DNA of 64,000 nucleotides from Manduca sexta (Eukaryota; Arthropoda; Insecta; Lepidoptera; Sphingidae), in contig NC_051123.1 in assembly GCF_014839805.1 (NCBI RefSeq), forward strand, positions 6,306,727 through 6,370,726. The letters run 5' to 3'. A program made the position numbers and the translations under genes. Positions 34,101 to 49,100 of this stretch are shown here, in pieces (within the stretch, counting starts at the first letter, position 1; every line of letters starts with the position of its first letter). The notes below the pieces were generated by a model. The model searched no databases, had not been told where the DNA came from, and saw only the letters and a list, made by a program, of their open reading frames with translations.

Positions 34101-37100
34101 AAAGATGCACAGAAATGCACTAGGGCGGACAGCCCCCTGCTGCCCGCCGACGACCCCCTTCGTGGCCCCTATTAGTCGCCTCTTACGACAGGCAGGGGTT
34201 TACCGTGGTGGTATTCTCTAAACGCCCCCATTCCACAGGGCGGCCTGACGTTTTGAAGAGGTTGCATACCTCAAGTTACTCCGCCGTGTGACAATGAATC
34301 CGATTAGTAGTTTTAAATCTATAAAAATATTTTTTTTTTATATATCTAATCAAATGAAAAACTTAATCGCTACTTTCGAATAAATCGATGTTATTTCGTA
34401 AACTCCCTTACATAATAAAACAAGGGTTTCACATAAAATATTGTATTGATTCGGTCATGTACGCTGGAGGCTAAATTGTGAGGCGGGACCGCGCCGTCGA
34501 ATCAACAAGACAAATATGATTGGGTGCCTAAATAAATCACGTCGTGAAGTTCGAACGTTGATTAGTCTCTACGTGAGCTTATGTTGTGTGTTCGCTTCGA
34601 AAGGGACTATTTTTCTCTGGCAGATATTGATCAGGAGTAGTTTGATTGGAAATATATTAATATAAACAATAAGTAAGTAAACAGTAGCATTACCATATAA
34701 AACTTAAGATTACAATTACTGCGTGTCACTCCACAGTTCTCGGCACCCTGATATATAAAGTGTTTAGTCTCATATTCTCCAGTAATTACGCTAGATAATG
34801 TCCTTGAAACTGGTGGAGTTTGGGGGTAAAAATAAACATTGTGCTGGTATCTACCCAGACGGCCCCTCGTATACAAGACCTACTAATAGTAATACAAGTA
34901 ACTGAAATATATTTTTCGAAAGGTTACATAACTTTGGTTGACAAACGTTTTCATTTATAGTTGTAAGTTAACTCAATAAAATACAGAAGAGTACAAAAAA
35001 TAAAGTAATAGGCATTTCAATATATTTTCGTAATACAGTATATAACTGGGGGAAGTTTTATGATTCCATTTAATTTCATTATACTATAATCTGTTATTCC
35101 AATGTTGGAGAGCTCCGTATAACTGTTTTGATATTAATTCATAGAGTTCAAGGTATATCGATTGTAGCTTGAATTATAATCGCTTTCAGCATTCCGATGT
35201 GCACACGGTTATAATGGCTGTGTGAGATTTACAGTTCTTATAATATAATTTATGAAATTTAGTAATAAGTTAGTTGAGTGGAAATAAGGGTACATTTATG
35301 TGTAAGTTCACTTAATATTTTGCATATAAAATGAAATTTAGATGCAATCCGAGCTTATTAAAATATATGGCAGTAACAGATAAGTACATTTCGGAATTAA
35401 TTAGTTCGTTAGTTAACGGTCAAAATAATTACTATGTAACAACATTATATTTGATGTCCACACTTTGATTTACATCCATACTACTTCGGTATTCAGCCAA
35501 TTTGTTTCGTGTCCTCCGGCGAATACTATTTTTCCTTCGCCGAGCGCCGGTGCCCATTTTCCATGCGAATCACTTTTTTACGTGCCTCGCGTACAATACG
35601 CTGTCACAAATTTAAATTGAACTCTCTCACCTTGTGGATATAAATAAAATAGGAAAATATAACGCTCGTATTGTGGTCGGGCGCATAAAAAAACAAACCT
35701 AGTATTTTCATCATAGCATTGTTTGAATGCATTCATTAGAATTATAAAAAAATATAGTGTGCTTTCATGCTACTAATTATGTTTCTGTGAATGAAAATAA
35801 GCCTAAGGAATTACGAATATAATGCGTTTCTTTTTTTTTTTTATAATCTTTTTGCGCTATTTGCAGTGGATATCGGTTGTAGTGGATTCCAGAATCCTAG
35901 GTTCGGTTTCCATATCGGAAAATTTGAGACGGTTTTTCTAACAAGATTTGTCCGGGATTGGAAGAAGATTTATCCGCCCAATAGGTTTTTGCCAGTTGGT
36001 CGATCGGTCGTATAAATAAAGCCAAATCGTTTCTACAAAATGTAAAAAAAAATATTGCGCCAATCGACGTTACAGTAGAATCACGGCAGGAGGATAAAAT
36101 TATCTTTTATTTTTAATACTTGTATTATACATTATCAGCGAGATTTAGCTCAAATCTTCTATCTTATACCTCGATTATGAGGTATATTTTTATTGTTTGC
36201 ACAAAAAACTTTCGGCAAAGCAAACGAAAATGACAGCTCGCGCTGCCTATAAAATGTACCTTTGTAACCATTATTTTTTACGAGTTTGTTTTTGGTTTAT
36301 GACGTCACTTTATGTACTGGCGTAATAATTATTGTTCATTGACGGAATTTCGGTCTTATATCAACGCAACGAGGTAGCTTTTCGAGTACCGAAAATTTAT
36401 TTTATGATAGACTGTGTACCGTGCCAGTTTATGCCCACCTTAAGTCATAACAGAATGATGAAAATTGAGAAGAGTAGTTTTTATTTATCTGAAAATAAAA
36501 TGTATGTTGTGGTAATATAAATATAATTAGTTAGTTTTAATATTTTGTTGGTAAGACGATGATAACTAATATATGCGTAGTACTCGTATTGTTGGAGATC
36601 AGTTCTTGGATGAACATAGGTACTTAGTGCTAGTACTAAATGTTAAAGATGTGGATCTTTATCATTTTATTCTGGTCAATGAATTGTAGCTAGCAACTTT
36701 TAAATTCTTATCATTTAGTTATATTATGATTGCCGCGCGTTATTTTCTAGATATTACCAATTATAATAAAATAGAGTCCATTATTTTTATTTTATTTATA
36801 TTATTATTATTATTTATTATTATAACGCGGCAGGAAAAGACCTACACGTGAGATTTGGGCTTTGATCTTTTGAACATCACGCTGCTCTAACACTACACTT
36901 AATAAATGGATGCCGCGTGAAAAATGTGTCAAATAAAAGCTCCCTAATACTAAAATTAAATAGTAAAAAGTTACCCCGAGGCGATTCTTTTGCGCTCCGT
37001 CTTCACACTGAATGGACGTCCATGCACGGTAGTACATTTGTCGCGGCCCTAGTCACACAGTTAAGTATATGTATATATACCTCGTAGGGAACTTCACATT

Positions 37101-40100
37101 GATGCCTATAATGGCCTGCGAACATTTCCCCTCCGGCTATCATAGAGGAACCCTTCCTTCCACCATTTACTTCTCCACTATCCACCAGGTAGCAGCAGTC
37201 GCTCAGGCGTGGAATTCCAGTATCTCAGGTTTCCCTCTGGTTGACTGCAGTGACATCTATAGCGAAAAAACAGTAAAAAGTGAAACCGAAACAAAATTGA
37301 CTACAACATGGTTATGTCTTTTTAAGTTAAAAGATATATTCATAAAAATTCTGGATTTCCGAGTATGATAAAAAATGCCTTCACATATGCCTAGTTGTGC
37401 GGTATTCATAGCATTGGAATCAAAACTCGAGAAGTAAAAGTTTGCATCGTGTTATTATGTCTACTAAGACTTCTTTCGTTGGAAGCATATTAATTAGTTT
37501 CAAGCCATATAGTGCGCTGGGAAAAGTTTGCTTTTCCGGTTCTTTTCATATCTTTCTTTGAATAGAAGTAGATAATACTGATGTATGCAGTGCTGCCATA
37601 GCAATCATAGATTCTATGTTCAGTGGTATAGAATTCGTTTTTAAATGAAAGAATGTTTTAAGAATTTAATTTGTAATGAATATTATACAAAGGTGTTTAT
37701 CTCAATTGTATTGATTTGCAATGTGTTGTTGTTAAGCTTAATTACAAAGTTCTTTGATGTATTCTTGTAATTGTCCATTATTGTACTGAAATTTAATAAC
37801 TTGTAGTTTAACAAAAAAAAAAAAGTAATTTATGTGTCATGGAAATAAAATTCAAATGAATTGAAGGTATAATCAGACTACCAGAAGTCATTACTTCTGA
37901 TGTATTGATTTCAGATGGAATAATATCGCTTACTGTGTAATTTATCAACGCATACAACATAAAATATAAAATTGTACACAGATACCTCTGGATTCGTATA
38001 GCATTATTCGAGCGTCAATTAGCCAAGATCATTGAGCACCTCGTGACAAACGCGACTCGGTACTACGAAAGGGATGCACTAGTCGCTGATCCCGACTACG
38101 GAAGCATTCTCAGCTCTCTGCTAGTCGGACCATGCGCTTTAGAATACTCAAAAGCGAAAGCGCCCGCTTGCTTCTGGTCTGATCCACCTGCTGACGAATT
38201 GGTGAGTACTTATGTCGTTTTACATAAAGTTTAAAGTAGTGTAGCAATGTCGTGTTTAGTTCAATTAAGTAGAACGCTGTATAACTATGTTGCGGTTTTC
38301 TTCATGGATAAATAAAATTGTCCAAAATTGTATTGACATTAATAGATATTACAGTCTAACTGGTCTATATTTTTCTTGGACGTCACCGTAATTATCTTAT
38401 GCAGCGATAAGTCAATCGAGTTTTCTTATAAATATGATTTTCGTATTTCTTAAAATCTTTTCCATTAATTTCATAGTTCCTTTGACCACTTAACAGGTGC
38501 AAAGACATCGTATGTCCGCCGGAACGACCACACCACCGTCAGTTCGAAGGCCGATCCTCAATTTCAAAAGGAGTTTGAACGCATCTTCAGATGACAGCAG
38601 CTCTGCCAGTACAGGTAAAGCTTTTATAACGCGAAAGTGAAATGCAATCAAAGTAGATTTTGTTACTTTTTATCTTCTTTCTTTGTCTTTAGTTATGTAA
38701 ATTTTGGTAATGTCATTGTGAATTATAAACTTCGGTAAATTTGCAAAAGTACTCCAGTGTCCAGAGTAATATAATTTCCATGCACTATCTCTATTGTTGA
38801 CGATCTGGTGAGGGTCGCCGGAGTCCGATGGATGAGGGCGGCCCAGAACCAGTCCCTGTGGCGCTCAATGGTGGAGGCCTAGGTCCAGCAGTGGACGATT
38901 CCTGGCTGAAATGATGATGATGATAATGATCTCTATTGTTTGTGTGATGTGTTGATGTGTGTTAACAGTTACTGGCAAAACGGGAACTTCAAGTGCCAAA
39001 GATTACGTTGAAAGCTTGCACCAGAACTCTACCGCGACTCTACTGTACGGAAAGAATAATGTTAAAGTGCAACCGGTGAGTAAATATTATGATTGATTAA
39101 AAGTAGAAGTACCAATTAATAATAGCGACATATGGTCTTGAAATATATGCTTTTTTATAATGATTTATTGATCTTTTTTTTGGGTTTAGAAGACTTTATT
39201 TCTCATTAAGAATTACAAAATAATTCACGCGCTGAGAAATTACATTATAACACCAGTTTTGCGAGCGTTCAACAGATGATGCGTCAAAATACAAATCCAA
39301 AAGCGGGTAGACACAACTCAAATTTTTCGCAAGCACAAAAATATCGCACACCGAGAAACACGGACTACAGCGACTGGATGCAGCATTTATTGATCTTCGT
39401 ACTTGAAAAAGTTAATTTTGAGAGATGTATTTAACTATCAAAATGATAGCATAAAAAACAATTATTAGAAATGTTTTGAAAGATGAATAAATATATTGTT
39501 TAAGGATAAATCAACGGTCCCGACGCAAAGTATTGAATCTGCAAAATGCAATTTTACAGATTCGATATTATACGTAGGGACTGTCGAAATATTTAAGAGT
39601 GTGTCTTATTCTTTTGTAGAAAGATGTGGAGGAACCAATGCCGGGTTACTTGAGTCTTCATCAGACAGCAGCTGGATTAGTTATAAAATGGACGCCCAAT
39701 CAACTCATGAACGGGTACGCGGAGAGCGAAAGCATTGACAAAAGGTAAGATCATGATAAAATACACATTTGGTTGATGACGTAGATGTAGTGTTTAGCTT
39801 CTTGTGGATATCTTACTGGTCGGAGATATGTTCATAAAACTCGTGTCTGAAAATTATTTCAGCGCAAGATTTGTTATTCATTGATTTCTATTTTGTTTCT
39901 TAAATTTTTTTACTAGCTCGGCCCCACTGTTCCGCTCCCGTGAAAATCTTTTTCCGAGATAAAAGTCTCGCTTTAAATTTTTACGGAATAAAAAGTAGCC
40001 TTTAGCAGAAGTATGTTAAAAATGCAAAATCGGTTTAATACTTCCTGAGATTAGCGCGTTCAAACTCTTCAGCTTTATACATGCATCAACAGTGGGGTTA

Positions 40101-43100
40101 TATTAGTTTTAAATTAATAATGCTAATTTAAATTTAAAAATATCATTATAATAGCCATGCCATATTGTTATTCTGCTTTCTAAGATGTCAACGTTCGTAC
40201 CTCAGTTTAGAATTCATACATGGCTACAAGGGTCTTGATTCGCGGAACGTACAAAGTTTTTCGACGCACATTGTCTCTCGGAAGAATGCCGTAGCTTTAA
40301 CCTGAAGTGACCCGAGTTTACTTTGAAATGTATAAAAAAGAAATAATACAACTGGAACAATACATTTCTCCGATTCGTAAGACTCGATGTAAAAGCGTAT
40401 AATCTTTGCAATTGTTATACGATAAAAAGTTTCTCTTTTGATGTTTTTAATATGTCTGTAATACCTGCTTTATGTAAATTACTTGCCAGTTTGTTCATAC
40501 TTTGTTTTATTATTAACTTACTTCTTGTTTCTTGTAAGCACCTATAATAATTGAGCATTAAGCCGATTACTCATATACGAGACGTCACACAAACCAGGGT
40601 AAATAGATTTAGAGAGATAATAGAGTCTTAACAATAGTAAATAGACCGAACCAAAAAACTACTTAAATCTAAATAAGAAGTCCTCGTAATTATTCCCCAG
40701 TGTGCTTTTCATGTTTGCGAGAGCATCGCGTGTCTTCTATTTGTTTCTTGACATCGGGGGCCGTAGTCAACATGTCTTACTGCAATTGTTACCGTTAATA
40801 GAAATCGCTGTTTATATATGGAAATGACATACTATCGATAAGTCCATCGCATCCTCATACATAACGTTAGTGTTAACGATTGTTAAAATGCAGCTTAGTT
40901 ACAGCCCCTGACTCGACATAAGCCCGGAGTTAACTGTTCTATTCAAGTTGTAGTACGCTCAAACTTTGCTAGCGAACAAGGTATTCGCTACTCGCCATGA
41001 TTAATAGCCAGGGTAAAAGTTACGGCTCGCTAGTGAGTTCTCGGCTCTATCCATTGAGTGTTGACCATTAATTACGTGTTGTGAACAATGGGTGTTACGC
41101 GAATTTGTTGCGTTCCATTATTACAAAGAAAGCGCTTTATTCAGCCATGTTTGCTTTTGTACGGTTTTATTTCTTTATGCGAAGGCTGGTTTTATTGGGA
41201 ACGCGATTTATCTTTATAGCAATAAGAGTGATCTAAATTGAGTTGTATTATATCTAATTTATATTGGATTTATAAAAATATATTATGTATAGATAATCAA
41301 TTGGATGTATACAGAACTTATTATAGAGATAATTTTGGGGTTATGATTTCTTAGTCCTCACATTTTTATTTAGGGTAACAAGATTATTTTATTTTATATA
41401 TGGAAATATTTTAATATTCCGTGTATTATTTTCAATTATTATTTTAACTAGGATGAGAAAATAAATGAAATAGTTAATTAAGAAACTTCGTATATTCAAT
41501 TATGCTGTTTCAATAAAAGTTGTAGGTCCTAGATCTTGTTTGTGTACTTTCTTGAGTACTTGTTAGTTATTCCCAAGGCCCGAGCCGAATAGATTTAATT
41601 TCGCCTTTAATATATTTAGGATCGTCGTATTAGAACTTCAAGTTCGTTTATACACTAAAAGGGATTATAATAAAAATAAATAGAGAATACATTTATTATT
41701 AAATAGAAGTTTATTGTGTTTATTTGTAAATAAATAATTTGATTACTTTGTGCTGTGTTAACACATGAGTGATCGCGAAGACTCTGTAATCTGTTGACTA
41801 CAAAAGTTTACATACAGTGCAAATCGATCGCCCATCTTCAATCTTAAATGAATGATAGCCATTAATCAAATCAATATCAATAAGTTTGAAAAGAATGCTC
41901 ACTTTTCGGCACGCAGAGACTTGGCCGAGCCCCTGGCATTGTTATAGTTCACAAGGGGCCTACGGTGATTACTATCAGGTGGAACTCTTGTCTTGCTCGT
42001 TTGCCTAAAAAATTAAAAAAAACGATGAAAAATATTTTCTTTATTAATTTATACTTATTCATCGAAATAAAACAAGTTCTTGGATTTTATGGCGGTTTTT
42101 TCTATTTATACGGATTCCGGTCCGGTACAATGAAGGGTGCAATGTTTTCGAAACGGGAGGAAATTAAAATATAAAATAACGTGCAAACTAGTTTTATTAC
42201 GGAGTATAACATTCGCGTAAACATAAAAAATCATTATATTTAGTCATATATAATTACTTTATTATAACCATATTTATGCTTAAGTATGGGCCACTTCGTG
42301 CCGCCCTGCACATTCTGTGCGTGGAAGCACAATAAACAAGTCCCCTCGGCTGTGGTCTATACGGCCTATTAACAAATTCGGCACTGATTGAAACACACAC
42401 GTAATTATTGGACCATTTTAATACACATTTGCTTATTACAATGTAGCGCGTAGTGTCTGTAGTGTGTATGCGTGTAGCTTGCTCCGCTGTCACCTAGTGC
42501 ATGCGTCCGCGTGCCCAAACAAGTGTGTTCTGTGCAGCGTCGCCCCGTGCACTGTGTACAGGCAACGGTGCTCCGGACCCTTGTGCATCGATTGGTATGT
42601 ATTGTTACTGTCTATAGATATTGTATTTGCTGTTATTTACTAGTTTATAATGTATTGTAAATATTGAAAAAATCACCAAATGATATAATCCCTACAATAG
42701 CTCAAAAAATTACGTTTTTCAATGGGCAAAAAGCAGCAAGTATAATATTCTTCTTTTACGGCCGTTTTCAATAAACGATCACAATAGCAATCTTCAATCT
42801 TATTCCGAGAGTGAATCAATCAAAATGACTCATTTGTAAGTATGTCAAAATCACTTGTTTTCATTGGTCCGGATTAAAGTAGATCGAAAAAATCGATTGG
42901 TATCGTATATTGAAAATGGTGGTAGTCAGTTAATGGAGCTCAATATTACTAAAAGTAAGTAGTAATTCTTAGATTCAGCAATCTTTTATGTATTTTATTA
43001 TGTGTGTTATAATAACTATACGATCCTTATCACATAATGACAAAACAATTTCCGCAATGCAGTTGCATGATTTTTCTCTTTGGGGCCAGAAGTTTGATGT

Positions 43101-46100
43101 AGTTTATTGTGCTCCAATAGTTGTTTGATTACTTTGCCCGCAAATCTAGTTGTTTATGCAAAGCCGTGTTTATTAGTTTTCATGTGTTTTTTTATTGACA
43201 CTTTTTCATGTTCACCGAAATACTTTAGGTACTAATGCAGTTGTTCATCTATGAAACTAGTTCCTGACATTAGCGCATTAAATAGACAGACTTCAGCTTT
43301 ATATAATAACTAAAATTTGGTCACGGCTCCGCCCGCGTTAAAGAGTTTTACAGGAGCAGAGTCCCGCTTTATATTGTCCCGGGATAGAAAGTAGCCTATA
43401 TCCTTCCCGGAGTTTCAAACTATCTCCATACCAAATTTCATCGAAATCCGTTGGGTAGTTTTGAGTTTATCACTTTCAGACAGGCATCCTGAGATTAGTG
43501 CGTCAAATCAATAAACAAACAAACAAACTCTTGAGCTTTTTATACTATTATATATAATAATAATATCAGCCCTGTATTATATACTTGCCCACTGTTGGGC
43601 ACGGGCCTCCTCTACTACTGAGAGGGATTAGGCCTTAGTCCACCACGCTCGCCTAGTGCGGATTGGTAGACTTCACACACCTTCGAAATTCCTATCTCTA
43701 GAGAACTTCTCAGATTTTCCTTCACCGTTAAAGCGAACGATAAATTCACAAAGAACACACACATGATTTTTAGAAAAGTCAAAGGTGTGTGGCCTTGGGA
43801 TTTGAACCTGCAATAGTATAGATATATATTACCCTCGGCTGAAGAATTTACGTCCAATTTATCACCGTAGTGTGTACTGGGCGATGTCGCTGCAAGTGTG
43901 CGTGTGGGAAGTGGTGTACGTGCACGTGCATCGGTCGCAGGCGAGCGACGCGCTCATACTGGTCGGCCAAGACGGCGTGCAGCGGCCGCCCATACACTTC
44001 CCTAAGGGTGAGTTATATAAGGACTGCTTTATTCAGCCTGAAAAAAGAAGAAAGAAAGAAAATATTCATTTGTAACTGGCAAAAGTATATAATAATTACA
44101 AAAAGAAATCTATTTGCTCGTCATAAAAGCGACCCCAGCTCAGCATATGCTGATTAAAAAAAAACAAGCACTGATCTTCCGCTGGGCCGTTTTGTGAATG
44201 AAGAAATATGTTTGAAGAAGTTTGTGGGTGGATCTGTCTGTAAATTAATTTCTTAGCGTTACGCTATTGCAGCTAAGAATTAATAAACCTGTCGAATCTT
44301 TGATCATATGGATAAATTTGGCAAAGCTAAGTTGATTGTAGATTCGTGCAGTTTATTTATTCGGTGTAGTATTAGGACTTAAGAAAAAGATTTCCAGACC
44401 TAAGTGTTTCTACCATCAATGATTTTTTCACCAAATTATTGTAAGCGCAAAACTTTTTATCACAGTTTTATCGGTATTAAACAATCTACTTCATCTGTCT
44501 GGATAAATTGTTGATTTGTTTGCAGGCGGTCATTTATTATCGTTTCTGAGTAATTTGGAGACGGGTCTCCTTCCGCACGGACAGCTCGACCCGCCGCTTT
44601 GGTCACAACGGGGAACTGGCAAGGTAAGGACTTAGCCGTAGATTTTAAAGTGTGTTTTACATTAGTACGTACTCATTAAATCACAAATTGCGTGGTTTGT
44701 TTAGTAGGTACTTATTGCGATGTTAAGATGTTTTGGATGTTCCCAATACAAGATAATTTTGACATTGCGTTACTAAATGAAACCAGATACTTATCCATTA
44801 GGAAATAACACTACAATAAGTAACTTGAACCGTAGATGTAAAATAAAAAAGTTTAGAACAAAACAAATAGTAATAAAAAGTTATTTTAATATTACGCGTC
44901 GTAATGCCACTACTACTACTCTAAGATACTTCGTCGCAGCAGCAACATCATACTTTCAGTCAGAAATACATTCACAACACGTCGTATTCGCATCAAACAA
45001 CAAAATTATCAATAAATAGAAAACTAAAACCAGGATTTTTGGTGAAAATATTTGTTAAATATGAATGATTTTTGGCACAATGTCAGCAGAGGTGAAGACG
45101 AGCATGTGGTTCATTTAGTAACGCAATGTTAAAATGACCCTGTATATGGTTCTTGTCTTATCAACGCGCTATACGATGCTTTTATCTGGAGTCAACTAGT
45201 AAAGACCACTAGCTACAGGGGTGTTTGCCTATATCTTCTTTTATAATATACAAGGTGGCAGTGGCGTAGGATAAAATTTTCCGATAGGGAACCCAACACA
45301 ACGTTCAGGTTCTAGTAATATGCATTAAAAGCGGTCTGCGGTCGTTCTAATTATAAGTAGATTTTACATAAATTAACAAAGGGAATTCGGCAGGAATCGG
45401 GTTATAATGACCCTTCGTCACTGCAAGGCGGGGTTATCTACTAACCAAAACTAGTAAGAATGCTTTCATTTAATTATAATATTTGATCGCTTTTTTATAA
45501 TTCAAGGTATTCGGTCGAAGTAAAGGCAGAAGACGCCCGATGCCTAGTCTGTGCGAAACAAGTGAAACGGAGGAGGTTGAGTGGGACGAAGCGGCCGGGG
45601 ACTACGTGTTCCGCATAGTCAACAACGCTATAGCAGATAGAGAAGGTATATTGAATAATATCAATGTCATAATATAAGTAATGTCAGATCCCCAGGGTGA
45701 TTTCTTTGATCCTCGATGTGAAAAAAATAGTCATAAATTTTAAGATGTGCGTCTTTGCAGTCGTTATTTAAGGCAGGAAAAATTTCTAAGTAATCTTCAA
45801 AGAATTAACTTTGCAAAAATTGCATTCACATAATAAATTAGTTTATTCTAGAACCGCACGCGTCATGTAGAAAATTGATTGATTTTGATTATTTTTTCAG
45901 TTTTGTTACATTAGTAACAAAACTGAAAAATCAAGAATATTAATTCTTGATATTAATCTGGAAAATTATAAATTTCAAATTTCAAATTTAATGTCAAGTT
46001 CTTAAAGTTTAATCTGCATCGACAAAGTCATGGATAATCTAGTATCTACTCTGTCTCTCCTTTGCAGCGATGCGTCACTCACTACTGGAGCGTGCGGTAC

Positions 46101-49100
46101 AGTCCCCCCCGCGCACCCCGCGCCGCCCGCTCGCCTCCACCTCCACCACTTCATCTGACTCCTCCACCATGTCGGTGGACTGTCCCCCGTCGGCGGGGAT
46201 CAATGGGATGCCACCCCCCACGCCGGTGCAGCACCAGCCGGTCGAACAGGTACTGTACAACGGGGTGAATAGGAACTAACAGACTGAGATGAAGGTTTAG
46301 ATAGGTTATATTCCGAGATAAAGCAACTTATATTATAGCATTAACTTGGTAATAATCATCATCATCAGCCGCAGGACGTCTGCTCAACATGGGTCTAACC
46401 CAAAGATTTCCAGATCGACCCATTTGAAGCGGTTCGCATCGAGCGATCTCCTGCAACTTTTATGAGGTCTTGGTAATATTTTAGCGGTAATCCAGTATAA
46501 CCTTTAACATTGTTATAGTATTTATCCGCCGCTGTTAGATAACAGTATTAAATGTCAATTAGTACTTGTACATATTACGTGTCACAACACATATTACATC
46601 TTAATTAAACCGCAAGTCTATTGTGTGGTTTGTTTAGAACGCGGTTTATATTAGCTGATCTAGTGGCGCCCACCGTGTAACTAACAATAATGAAAATTAC
46701 CAGGCTAAATTAATTCAATAACATCGACTTGTGTATTAACATGCTAATATATGATTTATTTTACTATTTTTTTATTGCCTCGGTGGCGTAGTTGTATAAC
46801 GGTACAATTCCAGTTCTGACTTCTCGGGTTCGATCTCCGGGTCAGGCAGTGATATTGGCTTTTTTAACTCAGTATTAGGGGTCTAGAATTTGTGTCCGAT
46901 ATGGCGATAGGCTTGTTCTCTGTCACACATATGGGAATATTTGCTCATGGCGGAAAGTGGGTGAACTAGTTGCGCCTCTGACCACCCCTTTTAAAATAAA
47001 ATAAAATGTTTTATTCATCACGTAGGCGAACATAGTTGCACTTATGATAAGTCACGGTACATGAGAATATTTAATTATTGTTTAAATAAAGTAGCTTATA
47101 TAAAAGGGGATAACAGATGTGAGGGTGTGTGTGTACTATGTCAGTATGCTTTTTTCTAGTCGGCATCAATCGAGCTGGTGTGCAGCACGATGCGGCGTCA
47201 GATCATATCGCGCGCGTTCTACGGCTGGCTCGCGTACTGCCGACACCTGTCCACCGTGCGGACGCATCTCAGCGGACTCGTGCATCCCAATATCGTGTCT
47301 GGAGGTACTGTCATTTTATATCGACCAATGAATAAATGTAAATTATAATTAACTGTTATGCTATTTTGTCTGGTATAACGATGATATAATATATTTACAA
47401 ATTAGTCCATTGGGTAAGCGTTGTATGTCTTGAAAGTATACAGTAGCAACACCATAATTGACTTACAAAATACCATAATGAGCAAGGTGACGTGGTCAGT
47501 CGTGCGAAAACAAATAAGAAAGAAAAAGAGCGCGAAACTGAACCGGCTGGCCAGCGGATCACTGTGTTGGCGATACATTTTTGCTTCCATCTTGCTTAGG
47601 ATCGGACGGACGTTCACAATCGTTGCATTACGCTAGTTATATTTTTATGTTCTTGCTCTTTTGTTTATTTGTTAACTAATTTGTTTAAAATTTTTGTCTT
47701 TTAGTAAATATGTTAAGTTTTTGTTATAAGTACTATATACTATTTTAGTTTTAAGTTAATTGTCGAAACAATGAAAAATGTTAAAGACGCTAACCCCTTT
47801 ATTCATAGCCTTTTTTTATCTAAGGACGGTGTAAAGCTGTGATTGGCTAATATTGAAATACAACAATATTAGCCATTCACAACGGCCCTATGTCTATGCA
47901 CTGCGAAGGCTGCCATGCCGTCAGCACTGAGAAACAGACTTGTTATGACAGCTTTATTCCGTCCTTAGATAAAAAACGCCTATGAATAAGGGGGTAAATC
48001 CATATGATTTATCCTGTAACATTAGTCAGGGTGCTATCTCCAACAGAGGGCGCGGAGTGCGGGCTGACGGAGGCGGTGTGGCGCGCGCTGACGGACGCGC
48101 GCGGCGCCGTGGCGGACCGCGCCGAGGTGTACCGCCGCGTGTACTACGGCGGCGTGCACCACCACATCCGCCGCGAGGTGTGGCCCTACCTGCTCAACTA
48201 CTACCAGTCAGTACATACTACGCACATATAATAATATCTATGTATTGTACAGGGATGATATTGTTCTGCAAGCTGGGCTAGATTGGTTGACCGTCTCCAG
48301 AGATGGGCGTTTATGGAAGGAGTAAGAGGAGGCCTTCACCCAAATGGGATCCACATCATAAGAAATTAACTAACCTAACACTAGATTAATAAATTAAAGT
48401 GACTAACACGACTATACTTGTGTCAAACCTTCGCAGCCCGCGAGACCATAAATCATCGGTACAATAGGGAAGGTACGTGCGACGCGCCACTTATCGATGA
48501 GCAAAATGACGCCGGGTGCGCGTTGGCGCACATTAAATTCAATTCTTGGTTAATGTGCATGTATAGTATAACTAGTAGATACCTACTTTTACAAGTTTAT
48601 AAATCAAATTGTTAAGTTTCTATGTTTATAATTATAAAAGTGTATTTATAGCTTTCTATTACTTTGTTGCACTGAGGTTTCAGTTTTTATTGTAAATATT
48701 TTTTTATTTAGACTCGTAATTTGCCGAATAAATAAATATTATTCTTTTTATTTCGTTGTTTGTGAACGCTATCGTCCATTGTTAAAGGTAGGCTTCCCTA
48801 ACTGACTGCCAATCAAACAGGTCCTGAATCATGTTTTATTAACTCTAAAAAATTTGCTATAGTTCGTCGTATTAGGAAAAACGTGTTAATCCCCTAAAAT
48901 CTAGACCCTAAGAGTATATTTATCGATCTTTTTAGTCAGTAAAATGAATGTATGTAATAGGCAAGTTAAGACGTATACTGGCAATATTATTTAAAATTAC
49001 TTAATTTATAATAAGCTAAGCTGAATGAACCTCATGATACACAAGTTTAAACATTGTAAAATGTTTATATCCATCAGGTTCGGTTCGACGGCAGAGGAAC

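Larger units (their letters stand above)
30637..37981. other. SGSM intron 4 (7.3 kb)
   Basis: Contains a tRNA-headed SINE (32,190-32,440), a GC-rich LINE-like island (33,690-34,260) and a diverged copy of the three-copy repeat (34,700-34,860). The remainder (30.7-32.1, 32.6-33.6 and 34.9-37.9 kb) is AT-rich with no supported feature. Confidence 0.65.
39745..43870. other. SGSM intron 8 (4.1 kb)
   Basis: Holds Helitron-like fragments (39,912-40,085 and 43,255-43,560), a repeat fragment (41,895-42,005), a hairpin-family copy (42,045-42,235), a GC-rich stretch that could be a cryptic promoter or first exon (42,450-42,597) and a family 2 SINE (43,563-43,830). 40.1-41.9 kb shows nothing recognisable. 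Confidence 0.6.

Noticed and set aside
33630..34120. Short frames on both strands in the GC-rich island
   Set aside because: Low stop-codon density from GC richness; no domain or motif, and the sequence looks like a LINE untranslated region.
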